Origin: Pseudopithomyces maydicus | Taxonomy: Eukaryota; Ascomycota; Dothideomycetes; Pleosporales; Didymosphaeriaceae | Direction: 5' to 3' | DNA: 64,000 nucleotides | Assembly (NCBI GenBank): GCA_026873275.1 | Contig: JANTUC010000002.1 | Coordinates: 3,038,001 to 3,102,000 of the forward strand | Shown here: positions 35,361-47,167 of the stretch, one piece after another | Position numbering within the stretch: the first letter of the stretch is position 1 | How the letters are laid out: the number at the start of each line of letters is the position of its first letter | Position numbers and translations under genes: made by a program | Notes under the pieces: generated by a model | What the model saw: only the letters and a program-made list of their open reading frames with translations | What the model was told of the DNA's origin: nothing | The model's database searches: none

Positions 35361-37834
35361 TCAAGCAGCGGGTACGTGGGACACGGATGGGAATTGCTGG
35401 ACCAAGGCAGCGGCGAACTTTGCCTCGATGTTTTCGTCAAGATTGATGCCACTGTCGTCTAGCCCACTCTCTTGGGTGAGGGCAAACTCTAGGTCAAAAG
35501 CTTGGTGTGCAGCAGCCATGTGGCGTTGGTGATCTGAGGAGACTTTGTTAGCTTTCCTGGGACATGAATTATATTGGACGGGAGGAACCGACTGTCAGGA
35601 TGGGGAGCACCTAGGCCGTGTGTAGGTAAACCGTGTGTAGGGGTGCTTCCGCTGGCTCCCATGAAAGATGTGCTAGCACCGAAATCTTCACTGCCATAGC
35701 GGCTCTGGTTCTGACTGCCACTGCTTCCTGTCGCCATGCCTGCATTCATTGAGTCGCCAAGTAAACCAGGCGAACTTGACTCGGGGACCGGGAACTGATG
35801 GGAGAGAAAGCCGCCTAGAGAAGCCAGCCATACAGCCATCTCATCTACGAAAACTTTCGTTAACCACCAGCCTTGAAAGCTCGGTCCATTCTCTACTGTG
35901 ATCTCGCGTAGAATAGCCGTGCTAATGGCATTCAAGGTATGGAGAATAGTGCGTGCGGAAAGATCCGGAAATCTGGATGGGAGCCTCGTGAGGAATGCGG
36001 CAATGCGGTCAATGACCGTCTCCTGGAGGATATCGACGGGTGGATCTGGGCTTGTTATTTGATAGAATGTACCGTCAGGAAGCCACATTTCAGCCTTCAA
36101 TGGCAGGAATATGGCACGAATCTCTTTGTGAAGGATGTCTGCAACAAGATCGTGGTTGCACGAGTGCGGCAGCTCATTCTCCATGATACGCTTAACGTTG
36201 ACATAAGCTTGATAGTCACCCCACATGCGGTCCCGGTTCTCGTCCACAGTGAGCATGACAGCTGCTGCGTGAGCCGTTGAGTTTACGCGAAGCATCTGGC
36301 GGAGAAGATGGGAGAAGACGGTGGCGGGCTCTAACCTAGCAGCCAGGACGGTGGAGGGGAGGTTGTGGAACGCCTTGCTGATATGACCATGAAGAAGCTT
36401 CCAGACGTTATCGAGGAATTTCAGAACTGGTGCAGGGGCGACCTGGAGAGTAAGCTGTGCAACGTTGCGAATCATCTTTTGGTACATCATCCAATCGCAC
36501 TCGCGAATCCAGGGACTGAGTTTGTCCATTGCGAACAGCTTGGCGACAGGTACGGTCAATGTGCCTTGGAAGGAAGTAAAAAGTCGGAAGAATTGCTTCT
36601 CTTTACAAAATCGGACAGCGTCGACAAGGGAGGTGATGTGACTCTTATACAGGGCTACAAGTGCCTCGGATGCATCTGGGTCCGTTCCTTCTGGGAGATA
36701 TGGCGATACGTCCGGCATGACAATCTCCAAGGGATCTCCTTCGACATTGTTCAGTAGCTCTGGCGTAGGAAATCGAAGCTCGTACTCGTAACCCGTGGAC
36801 TGCTGTGAATGGATATCGGCGTAGCATCGGCCCTTAGAAGAATTTTGCGGATAATAGCTGGGCGTTGAAAAGGTTTGTTGTGGTTGGGATGGGAATGCGG
36901 CGGTATCGGCGGGTATACGCGGTTGGGACGTCGTTGAATCTTGTCGCTTCAGCGGGCCACGGGGTGCTGGAATACGGGGCATCTGGCGGGGTGGTTGCGT
37001 CTCTTCATCGTCCTCGATCATCTCCAAGTCGACGTAGTGGTACTTCGACTCTCCACGGACTCCAAGTCTTCTAGTCTGGATATTAGGGAAAATGACGCGT
37101 ACTAATTTTCCGAAAGATGCAGGGTTCAGCGGTACAACACGCTCGTGGGCGCAGCGGCTGGCGTATTTTGAGAAAACCCGGTTCCGAGGCACCGACGTCT
37201 TGCCAATCCTGCACGCTTGCTGCAGCCACAGCATGGCGAACAGTTGCTTTGACTTTTCTGATCTCGACGTGCGATCTGTAGCAAGCACCTCGGCCGCGAC
37301 CTCTTTCAGTTTACGGCCCATGTTGTGGCGCAGCATCTCTCGCAGCTCTTTGTCGTTCTGTGCAGTGGGCCCACCAGCCTTCTTTTTCTTTTCATCCACC
37401 TCGACCGGCGTCGTCATGAACTGCTGCTGCTCCATGGTATACTGCTGCGGCTGTGACTGGGTCGATTGGAAGGAGTGGTTCGCGTTCGGGTCGATGTGCT
37501 GCAGGGGCATGCCATTTTGGGGCATCATGTTCTGTCCGTCTCCAACGTAGCCGACCAGCTGGTGCACGGGGTCCATGGCGACGTTTTCCTGCTGGCTGAC
37601 ATGCTGGGCAGCCTGGAGCAGCGGGCCTGCGAAGGAGGAGTTGTACTGGATTTGCTGGTTGAAGGAGGCGGGCGGCGGGGTGGGCTGGTGCTGGCTGCGC
37701 TGGAACTGGGCCTGGAGGTCGTGCTGGTCGAACGAGTGGCGGCTGGTTGTGGATGCGCTGCTGGTCGGGCGAGTACCGATTCCGCCACGGACCGACGCGG
37801 CGCTGGAAGGCGCGCGATACTTGCGAGCGGTCAT
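35361..37834 (-). CDS. RFX-family winged-helix transcription factor
   Basis: Main exon from ATG at 37834 (frame is open upstream but without ATG). The N-terminus is Gln/Ser/Pro-rich. The RFX DNA-binding domain spans about residues 190-270: LWLQQACRIGKTSVPRNRVF, YASRCAHERVVPLNPASFGK and LVRVIFPNIQTRRLGVRG, then ESKYHYV, the hallmark RLGxRGxSKYHY. The C-terminal half holds the helical region conserved in RFX proteins. The unspliced frame ends at 35489, but a CTAAC branch site and CTCAG acceptor at 35534 precede an exon in another frame to 35361 that encodes DLEFALTQESGLDDSGINLD, an acidic element like those ending fungal RFX proteins. I therefore place the stop at 35361; the donor is uncertain (one option is the GTGCTC at 35610). 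RFX homologs such as yeast Crt1 and Penicillium CPCR1 control DNA-damage or developmental genes. Confidence 0.85.
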
Positions 37835-38839
37835 GGAAGTTGCAACCGTGCTACTGGATAAGGCCCGGGGTGGGTGTGGCGGATGCGTCGACGTGTTTAC
37901 AAACAAGGGCGGTGAGATGACTGGGCCTGCAGCCGAACATTCGCTGTCGGATGGTCACAGACGCCTGGGACAGCTGCGAAGCTATGCAAGTCGCGTGGAC
38001 TCTGTTCGCGTCGAGGATAGCGGCGGGTCGGTGGACGGTGGAGCTCCTGCTGGACTGGACCGGTTGCTAGGGGAGATGGGCGTCGCGGGCGGCGAGGTCG
38101 AAATGGGGATGCGTGGGTATCGATGAACTGAGGATAGCCAATTATTAGTTACAACATGCCAAGGGCTAGAGAAATGAAGCGTGGTAGAGCGGCTGGGGAG
38201 GATGCGCACGGCAATGTTTTGGCTTTTGTTGATGCTTTGTTTGGCGAGGAAACGACTACCCGCGCTTATGTCATGGATCCGTTCCAACTTTGGCTGTGGG
38301 GCCCACGTGACCCACGGTTGGGCACCCCAACACGTTGAGCAGAGGAAACTAAGAGCTGTATGGGGAAAAAGGAATTATTATCGCACTGCACGGCCGAGGG
38401 CACAAAACGGGTTCTGCCCAGATGCACGCTCATACGGTCGCTGCATCTTTCACGCCTGCCGCTGTGGGACAGAGGGATGGATGGCTCCTTCCTCTGGCTA
38501 GGCAGACGAGCACTCGCTGGACTACCCAGACCATCTGTTGAACAAGACACAAATAATATATGCATGAAACCGCAGAGCAGCACACGGCAGCATTCCGGCT
38601 GTTGAGCTGTCCTGTCGAGTGCTGATGTCCGTCGGCTTGTGAAAATGCGGGTGACGTCGTTCCCTGGTTTGCTTAGGCGATGACGCGGGCACCCCTCGCA
38701 CAAACACCAGTGCTTCTCTCCTCCGACCCCATAAAGACACATCTGCACGCGCCTCGTACCACCCCTCCTCCGCCCTTGACCACCGCCTCACAGCCCCAGA
38801 CACTTTGTATACAGCTACACACACCTCCAAACCATCACC
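37835..38839. promoter_or_regulatory. divergent promoter region between RFX factor and YOP1
   Basis: About 1 kb between two divergent start codons, with likely 5' leader of the RFX gene next to 37,834. Short frames here have no support. Confidence 0.4.
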
Positions 38840-39826
38840 ATGTCTGTTCAAGAGAAGGCTCAAGCCCACCTGTCCCAGCTCGACAAAGAGGTATGCTCCT
38901 ATTCATTCACACACGAACACCCCGCCATGCCCACCACCGGCTGCAACGACGAGCACATCCGGTGATAGCCTCTTCAAGACCTCACCATCGTCTTATTTTC
39001 CGGCACTGCTCACATTCTTTGTCCGCTGCTAACACGCTGTCCGTCCAGCTGTCGAAATACCCCGCCCTCAACAATTTCGAGAAGCAGACGTCGGTGCCCA
39101 AGGTCTACGCCGTCCTCGGTCTCGCCGGTCTATACTTCTTCCTCGTCTTCTTCAACATCGCCGGCGCTTTCCTCGTTAACGTTGCTGGATTCGCCATCCC
39201 CGGATACTACTCGCTCGCCGCCCTGTTCAGCGCCAGCAAGGTCGATGATACTCAGGTGCGTATGGTGGTCCGCGGCATTTGTCGCAGCTCTGTTTCACCT
39301 GACCCTGCTAATACATTCATAGTGGCTCACAGTACGTTTTCCAACGCGGCGTTCGATGTCCCCCCTCGCTCGCTATTACCCCGCTCGGCTATATGTGAAT
39401 TCCATGCTAACGCGCCAGCAATCAGTACTGGGTCGTTTTTGCCTTCTTGACGTGAGTAGTACCACTTCATCCAAATTTCCCGCATTTTCTAACCCTCCCA
39501 GCGTCTTTGAGAGCGCCGTAAACGCCGTTTACTGGTTCCGTAAGTTCCCGAGATAACGCGCACGCGACGTGGGGCTAACCCACCACGCAGCCTTCTACTA
39601 CACCTTCAAGTTCGTCCTCGTCCTCTGGATGGCTCTCCCCCAGACTGGGTACGTCTCCCCCTTCCCCAATTTAATGACCAAACAACTCACACCCCGCAGT
39701 GGCGCCCAGATCATTTTCCGCTCCTTCCTCCACCCCGTCTTCTCCCGCTACTTCTCCCAGTCCGGCTCCACCGCCGCCAACCTCCGCGCCCAGGCCGACT
39801 CTGCCGGCAAGCCGCACGCTTCCTAA
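38840..39826 (+). CDS. YOP1: YOP1/DP1-type ER membrane-shaping protein
   Basis: Seven exons: 38840-38890, 39049-39255, 39323-39331, 39426-39451, 39502-39539, 39591-39648, 39700-39826; total 516 nt, 171 residues, the normal family length. All junctions are in phase. Exon 3 is only 9 nt and encodes W-L-T. Spliced protein has KYPALNNFEKQTSVPKVY, then hydrophobic hairpins (LGLAGLYFFLVFFNIAGAFL; VAGFAIPGYYSLAALFSA), then TQWLTYWVVFAFLTVFESAV, WFPFYYTFKFVLVLWMALP and QTGGAQIIFRSFLHPVFSR, all DP1/TB2/HVA22 signatures. Yop1 sits in the peripheral endoplasmic reticulum where its wedge-like hairpins curve the membrane into tubules alongside reticulons. Very confident assignment. Confidence 0.95.
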
Positions 39827-40455
39827 ATTGCTGCGACCCGTTTGCAAGTTATCTGACAGCCGCACCACCAGGGCCCGAGTCGTCTGCTGCCACGAAAGAA
39901 GACGAGCCCTGGGTGGCGTGTGCGAGAAAGGCGGCTGTCGCGGCTTGGTCTCGATGTTCTAATGATGGATCACGGTTTTCACGAAAGGGTGGGAAGGAGT
40001 TGGGAGGGGGAGAGAAGGGAAAGGGGTTTGGGATTGGGATTGACATCACTACTATTTCATGATGTTGGATGTTGGGTGGGGGTTGGTTGGGGGTTTTTCC
40101 TTGGGGGGTTACTAGGCTGGACGTTAGATAGAGTGCGTCTGGTGGGAATGCTATTGTTGTTCTTTTTATCTGGACTTTTGACGATGCTTTTTCTCTGCGC
40201 TGGTCTGCAGTATCAAAGTGAGGGGAGGTAGGACTTGAGTGTTTTTCTGTGTTCTTCATTTCTTATGTCATGAGCATAATTAGTATGAACACACTGCCCA
40301 TTCACATCGAACTCAATATCTATACACTTAATATGCGGAGTCAACCTATGATATATTCTGCTCCTCAATTTGCATTTATCCTAACAAGTCCCGTATGCAA
40401 ACAGTATCCATTACAACCGAATTGAATCTCCAAACACTGAACATACTGAGTTCCC
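39827..40455. other. intergenic between convergent genes
   Basis: About 630 bp of 3' flanks, G/T-rich on the plus strand. No gene supported. Confidence 0.4.
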
Positions 40456-41720
40456 CTACGACTCCTTCTCCTCGCCCGCACTTTCCTCTCCATCTGCCTC
40501 CTCATCAGGCAAATCAATCCCCTTGGCCACCTTAATAAAATCCCTCATCGCGGGATCCAATCTCTCCACCAACATCCTCTGCTTCTCCACTGCCTTCTCG
40601 TGCCTCTGCTCGTAGGTTTCGATCTTGCCCTGCAGTTTCAACTTTTTCTTGTCGGCTTCTGCGATTTGGGCCCAAAGGTCTTCGATCTCGGCATCATGTG
40701 CGGATAGTTTGCGCTTGGTGGTGGCGATCTTTTGGGCAAGGGTCTGTTGTTTGATTCGGGCGGTTTGCATTGGGACGGTGAAGTCGGTGTGGAGGTTGGA
40801 CTGGGAGATTGGGGATTGAGGCTGGGAGGGTTAGCTTGAGATGGATGAGGGGAGGGGGGACTTACATTGGGGGTGCTGGCTGGAGAATGCTTGGGTGGGG
40901 AAGGTTGTTTGACTGCGGGAGGTGTGGCCTGTGTTTGTCTGAGATTAGCGGGTGTGTGAAATTGGAAGGTTAGATACTTACAGTATTTTCGTCGATGGCA
41001 GTGAGAAGACTTGGTGTACTGTCACGCTCAATCTTCATTGCGGAGGCCGTTGGTTCTGAAGTTTCTTTATGCTCATCGGCAGTCTCAGGTTCCTCACTGC
41101 AATGCGTGTTAGATAGGCCAGTAGATAACGGAATGGGAAATTTCTTACATCTCAAGCAGTGCATCTTTAGTACGTAGTTGCTGGTTTTGCTCCCCAGCTT
41201 TCATCGATGCCGGGTTCTTCTTGTCGAGCATTTTGCAAATTCTGGTCACGTTCTGGATGAAATAACGACCAAGAGATACAGGTTCATCAAGTTCAATTCC
41301 TTGGAGTATGAAGTAAACTCTGAGAATCACGCTGACGTCGTGTCGGAAATTCGTCAGAGCGTATCTCTTGTCAATAGTCGCCGGCTCTAAATGATTGGTG
41401 ATGTCGACTCTGGTGCCCATCCCATACTCATGGGGAAATATGTAGTAGACCACGAACAGACGAGTTGGTGTTTGATCTTCGCGGTGCAAGTATGCAAATA
41501 TAGGAAGATCCCTGCCTTCGAAGTCGTACTTGCCGACGTGGATCTTGAATCGTGCTATGGATCTCTCAAAGATGCGAGCCTGGTCAAGATTGGGATACAT
41601 CGAGACCCCACCGATGTCCAACAATTCAAGCAGATTGGAAGTTTCTTTCATTCCTTGCTTAAGCGCCGTAAGAGATGGATTAATGTTCGTGGGAGACTTG
41701 TGACTGGTAACAAATGCCAT
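40456..41720 (-). CDS. unknown protein: N-terminal globular domain plus C-terminal coiled coil
   Basis: Four exons on the minus strand: 41720-41149, 41096-40982, 40928-40866, 40821-40456 (introns 52, 53 and 44 nt), 371 residues, all junctions in phase with GTAAG donors and CAG acceptors. ATG at 41720 has an ACCATGG context. Residues 1-190 look globular (DQARIFERSIARFKIHVGKY; RLFVVYYIFPHEYGMGTRVD; FRHDVSVILRVYFILQGIEL). A Glu/Thr then Pro/Ser-rich linker follows (about residues 195-250). The C-terminal 110 residues are a coiled coil (IKQQTLAQKIATTKRKLSAH; IAEADKKKLKLQGKIETYEQ) with an acidic tail (EEADGEESAGEEKES). I do not recognise the family. Layout parallels the 31.5-33.0 kb gene. Possibly a nuclear or scaffold protein; inference only. 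Confidence 0.6.
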
Positions 41721-44195
41721 GGTGACCAAGTCTTGCCCTGACACGCACGCGTGGCGTCTGTATATCTACTATTCGTAACAGATAAACAGAACACTAGGTG
41801 GTAAGATAAGGCAACGGGTATGATGATGTGCACTTGGTGTGTGGCGGCCAGTGGAAGTGTGGCAGCAAGTCGCGTTAAGTGTGCGACTAGCGAGGTGACA
41901 ACAGATGGGGAAGGCGCGACACCCGCAAGAGTGGAAACTGCGAATATGGCCCAAGCGTAAGTACTGCTCCAGGTGAAAGTGATGGCCTTCGTTGCTATCG
42001 ATAACAGCTGCCAGGAACCATATGTCATGCCTGTTGAAATACTGGGTGCCTATAAAGAAAGCGAAAGACCGGATTAAGGGAGATGAAATCGATAAAACCT
42101 CGGTTCACTCCTTGAATTTGAAATCAGTGGTTAGGCCTTAAGGATAAAATGCTTTTATGCCAGATTGGAAAACCAGAAGTAGAGACGTGGCGCTGGTCAG
42201 AAAAACGTGGTGAACGCTAGCCCCGTCTAAAGAGGACCTCGAGAGCAGGAAACATAGCTTTTGCCTAATCATCGACCCCAAGTAGGTTCTAATAGCAAGT
42301 TCCGCGTTCCACAGTAAGGAACCAAAAGTTTTGATACTAGAAACCTTACGTTGAAATGTTAGTGATTTTTCAGAGGTTAACTCTCAGTACTGTTCACCTT
42401 AGAAGAGCATTTATTGTCCGACGACTGTTTGAGAAGATGAATTATGAAAGAACAACTTGGGCCGTCTATTCATAGATAGTATTGAGGCATCTTTGAAAGT
42501 AATAGCAAATATATGTGAGAAAAATTGTTTGTTAACACAAATAATCATCCGTACCATCTTTCCAAGTGAAGTAAGTTCGATTTCATGATAGAAGTCGTTC
42601 GTTGCTCCTAAACACCCCGAACAGATAATCAGGTGCAGTTCATATTCTCGTGGGTCTACTCTAGCATACTGGTGCTGGCAGTCAAGACACCATATCCTCT
42701 ATGTGCGAAGTTCTAGCCCACCTGTGAATGGATGACGGGCGCCAAGGCGCTATACGTAATGGGCTAGAGCACTATCCTCTGCCCTCCACGTCGCATATCG
42801 TCAGTGACCCTACACGACCAACACCGCATCGCGTAGCCATCAGGTGTCTAATGTGAGGACATGAATGCATCGAACAGCATCGAATGCGCGGACCGCAACA
42901 AACTTTTGAATCCCTTCTCGCCTTCTCATGGGCTTCTCCTCCTCAATTCCATCCGTGACTGACGACAGATTATTTACGCTTCTTGATTCAACGCGTCCAG
43001 AGGTGTGCGGAACCCGTCAAGTGGTGGTAAAGAGATGCGCAAATGAAGGGTTCGTAATGACTTAGGCTCAGTGCTGGAGCCCAACACTCGCGCGCGTCGG
43101 CAACCTTGCAAGAGCCCCAAACCATCAACTTCCTTCCGCGCATCTATTGAAAACATCCATTTCCATCTTTCCCTATCTTATTTACGTCCAGTCTGCAAAT
43201 TTCCGCGCGACTGGACTTTGTTTCATGAAGAAAGAGTCGGAAATCACGGGATCATTTATAAGATCACGATGTCTACCCATCACAGTCGATTGCGCACGGC
43301 ACCTGGGAGCTCTATCAGGGAGTCCTGGAGTGGTAATGTAATTTCCCCCGCAGAACGATGGGCGGTGCGGAATCCAGAGCCGGCAGCTAGCATAGCGGAT
43401 CATCCCTCGAGGTCCCTCGGAATGCCACAAGGCAAGAACACGAACATGGAAACTCAGTCCAATTCTGCCTCGTGTTTTTAGTGCTCTATCACAAACGTGA
43501 CACGGGTACATCGTTTGGAGATGGAAAATGTGCCACTTTTTGTTGCAGGCCTCACGCGCGACGTGAGTCACGCTCCACCGACATGCTGGACGATGAACAA
43601 CAGATCAGCTGGATGGAGATGGCGGATTGCCGGCATGAGAATTGCTTTCGCAGCAAGGGCGTTGGGCCAATCTTACGTGGGGCGAGCTTGCACCTGTCAA
43701 CCACAACAACTGGTCGACGCCCGAGACACAAGAATCGGTTGGAACAAAAACATCGACTTTCAAAGGCAGGACAAGAGAAGAAACGATAGCCAAGGGTTGC
43801 GATTCGACTCTGGGAAACTGTTTGCGTGGAGGTAGCCTCAACAAAGTCGCCAGTACCCGTGGCTTGTTTTTATAGCTTGGCATTTCTATTTGGGATATGA
43901 TGAAAATGCGCCAGCACGGAGCGGGCGAGATAGAATAAGAAGATAGTTCTTGAACGCGATATATACGAACTGCAAATCACTCAAACGGTCCACAGGACGC
44001 GCGTGCAATCTTCCGAGCCAGCCTCCCTTTTATAAACGCACTTGCCTCCAGTTCCCTTTAACTAGGCGGTGACTAGGTACTAGCGAGAGGGATTACCTCA
44101 TTCGTTGTCCTTGTCCCTTGAGCCGTGCTTGTGTCGCGGACGCTTTCTCCCGCTGCACCTCCACGCTTGCCTCCACACAACCACAATCGCCCAAC
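41721..44195. other. long intergenic region
   Basis: About 2.5 kb. The only frame I would keep as a possibility is the short one at 43269-43481; otherwise no gene, RNA or repeat is supported. Confidence 0.45.
43269..43481 (+). CDS. possible small protein, 70 residues
   Basis: An ATG in ACGATGTCT context opens a 70-residue frame (begins MSTHHSRLRTAPGSSIRESW, ends in SNSASCF) with balanced composition. There is no domain or signal. It sits alone in a 2.5-kb gap. It may be a small expressed protein or chance; I cannot tell from sequence. Confidence 0.25.
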   Translation: MSTHHSRLRTAPGSSIRESWSGNVISPAERWAVRNPEPAASIADHPSRSLGMPQGKNTNMETQSNSASCF

Positions 44196-46127
44196 ATGTC
44201 CGCCTCAGACTCAGATCTCTCCACACCACCGGCAACGGACGACGAGATGCCCGTCGAGGCTCCGCCCGCGAAGGCGACAAAGGTCCCGCAAAAGAAGAAG
44301 AAGAAGAACGGCCTCATTGTCAACTATTTCGCAAAGGAGGACCGCCCACCGACTCCGTCACCGCGCAAGAAGCGCGCACCCTCCCCGCCACATGAACCCG
44401 TTCCCGAAGATAACTTTGACATTGCTGTACGTATTTGTCGCGTCCGGCGCGTCGAATCGCGACGTGATCGCGACCCCGCGGGTCACAATGACCGCATAGA
44501 GACCTGGCTAACATATTTCCGCGCTGTAGTTTCTCGTAATGTTCCGATCGCGATTCAATGATGCCTTCCCGTCCAAGTGTCCGCATCTAGGTCCCCAGGA
44601 CCTCGAGCGAGGCGTCATCGGAGACTTGCCCTCGTCCGAAGTCGAGAGCCTCCTTTGCGCTCTCCTTGGGCTGGTCAACAACCGCAAGAAACCTGTCGAG
44701 TTAGTCTTCCCTACCCCGGCGCAATTATTATACACTGGTCGCATAGCTGTGCTGTGTTGAAAACTCGAGTAGCAATGCTAATGCGCCACAGGAAAGGACA
44801 ATACGGTCGCGCGCTCGAGGAGGCCATACAGACCCAGAAGCATCAGTGGCCGTCATCATGGAACCACATCAATCCTCTCCACGGCGGTCGCTCCTTCAAT
44901 ACGATGCCACCGACTGAACGTGTGAGTTATTATGCGCTCTACCTCCTGAATTCCCGCTGATAAGCCCCAGCTCCGTTTGCTCAAGGCCCTGGCCGAATGG
45001 AGCCTTAACCAGTCCGAGACCATCAAGCCCATAATCCGCGACGCATACAAATCCCGATCGACCAAAGACCGCTTCGACACAAACATCCCGCTCTCAGTAC
45101 AACCATGGGGCAACGACGGCGACAAGCGGCGATACTGGCTGGTGCAAGGCTTAGACGACACCCCCTTCCGCGTCTACAGGGAAAGCAACCCCGCCCTCAA
45201 GCACGTCCACTGGTGGAGCGTCGCCGGCTCCATCGACGAGTTGCGCGCGCTGGCCACTAAGCTGAACGACGAAGACGGCCACCGCGACGCAAAGGCCCTC
45301 AGCATCCGCATCACAAATGCTATCCCCATGTTCGAAGCCACCGAGGAGGTAAGCACCCCATGCGCATCTACACCTACCCTACGTATCTACACATATAGCT
45401 AACGCCCTACTAGAAGCGCAGAAAACGCGCCTACCGCCTCGAGCGCAAAAACAAGCTCGAACGCCCCCTCTACACCGGCCTCTACGAAGGCCGCACCCGC
45501 GGCAAACGCATGCGCTACACCTTCGACGACAACGAAGACGAAGACTCCGAGTCGGGCGTCCGCCGCTCCACGCGCAACTCAGGCCGCGAGTCCTCGGCTG
45601 CCCCCGCCGCCGGCGCCCCCACAGTCACCGCCAGCGGCCGCCAGGTGCGCTCGCGCAACGCAGGCTTGTACGGCGAGGCGCTGCTCAGCGGCCAGACGAC
45701 GGAGCACGCGTCGCCCGCGACGGGCGACTATGTGCGCTCGGAGGATGACGAGGAGGGCGAGCGCCCCGGCCGTGGACGTGCGGCGCGCGCGGCGAATCGC
45801 GCGGCGGCGGCCGCGGGGAGGAAAAGGACGTATGGCGAGTATGACGAGGGGTCTGAGGGCGAGGAGGACGCCACGTCTTGGAATGGCGATGATGAGGATG
45901 ACGACGAGCCGGACGACCAGATGGATGTCGATGTCGACTTGGAAGAGGAGGACTTTTCCGCCCAGGAAGACGACGCTGGACCTGAAGACGCGGAGCAAGA
46001 CGCAGACGCAGACGCAGAGCAAGAAGAGCAAGAGCAAGAACCGCACCTCATCGTCCGCCTCAAAGTCCCCGCTCGCTCGCTCGGCGCCGCGAATTCCATC
46101 CCCTCGTCGCCTCCCTCCCAGCTGTAA
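44196..46127 (+). CDS. DDT/WHIM-type chromatin-remodelling accessory protein
   Basis: Five exons: 44196-44426, 44530-44699, 44792-44921, 44971-45348, 45414-46127; 540 residues, phases consistent. After an acidic/Lys-rich N-terminus (KVPQKKKKKNGLIVNYF, PSPRKKRAP), the DDT-like block starts with FLVMFRSRFNDAFPSKC and includes VESLLCALLGLVNN. The WHIM1 motif is TERLRLLKALAEWSLNQSET. GNDGDKRRYWLVQGLDDTPF and RVYRESN follow, as in WHIM-type proteins that bind ISWI remodellers. The C-terminal third is highly acidic (EDEDSESG, EEGERPGRG, DDEDDDEPDDQMDVDVD). Probably nuclear, helping an ISWI-type complex engage nucleosomes. Just downstream (to 46534) a Pro/Val-rich frame runs in the next phase; one missing base near C4 at 46100-46103 would fuse it as a C-terminal extension (676 residues). 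Confidence 0.75.
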
Positions 46128-47167
46128 CCAGCATCTCCGATCCAGCCGCAAACATGGACGCCGCGCGGCCCCAGCCCGTCCTCGCGTCCGCCCCGCCGCC
46201 GCAGACGATCATCCCGCCACCGGTCGCGCCGCCGGCTTCGCTGCTAGAGAGCGTGCCTGCGCTGCCGGTTCCGGAGGCGCCGGTGGGATTCGGTGGTATG
46301 CCTATGCCTATGCCTATGCCTGTGACAGCGGATGTGAATGACGGAGCGGCGGTCAATGGTGGACCTGTGCAGGCGCTGAATGGGGCTGTGAAAGCGCCGA
46401 ATGGTGCACTTCAGGCGGTGGAGCCGGTTGTGGTGCAGCCGGTTGTGGTGCAGCCGGTTGTGGTGCCGGGGAAGGGTGTCGAGGGAGTGGTGCTGGGAGA
46501 GGGGAAGGGGGTTGTTGTTACGAAGGGGGCGTAGTTGGATTGGGAAAGAGGGGAGGGAGATGAAGAGAAGGGTGTGTTGCTAGGTTAATAGGTTACTAGT
46601 TGGTATGGTGTTGTTTTCCCACCGTCGAGAGAAAGGCATTGGTGGAGAAGAAGGGAAGCAAGCAGGGTGTAGGATACATATACAGGGCGTATGACTTTGG
46701 AATGGGCTTTGGTATCGTGTGGGATTCGGTATCGTATGGATTGGCCCGGGTTTAGGTATGGGTTGGTACGGATCATATATCGTGCTGAATCGATAGAGGT
46801 GTAATTGTACGCTGGGTTGTTTGCTGCAATTTATTTGTATGCGATGCGTGCGGAGTATGAGGATAGATTGTGAGAAGCAGTGCTGTTCCAGTTGCATATG
46901 TTTACTTGCATGGGCAATGTAGATGGAAATGTGTACGCATCTTTGTGCTGTATCTATGTGTACATGCCCTGAAGATATCAACCAACTCCGTCGCTATGCT
47001 GCTGAATTATCGAATACCACCTCCCAGCTTCTTCGCTTCCACACTTTCACGCGAGAACAAACAATCGCTCACGCCGGCAACCCCCCGGCATCCTTTCCCC
47101 CACATCCCTCGCACTCCACTCCCTCTCCAACGCCGCCGTCGGCCTCAACCTCTGCTCCCCCTAAACC
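46128..47167. other. 3' region between convergent genes
   Basis: The first 400 bp hold an open Pro/Val-rich frame, 46154-46534, that may be a C-terminal extension of the WHIM-type gene. The remainder to MMM1 shows no supported gene. Confidence 0.45.
46301..46465 (+). repeat. short tandem repeats in Pro/Val-rich frame
   Basis: ATGCCT hexamers (about 46,299-46,322, encoding MPMPMP) and a 15-bp repeat of GGTTGTGGTGCAGCC type (about 46,425-46,465, encoding VVVQP) lie in the open frame that may extend the WHIM-protein gene. Confidence 0.6.
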
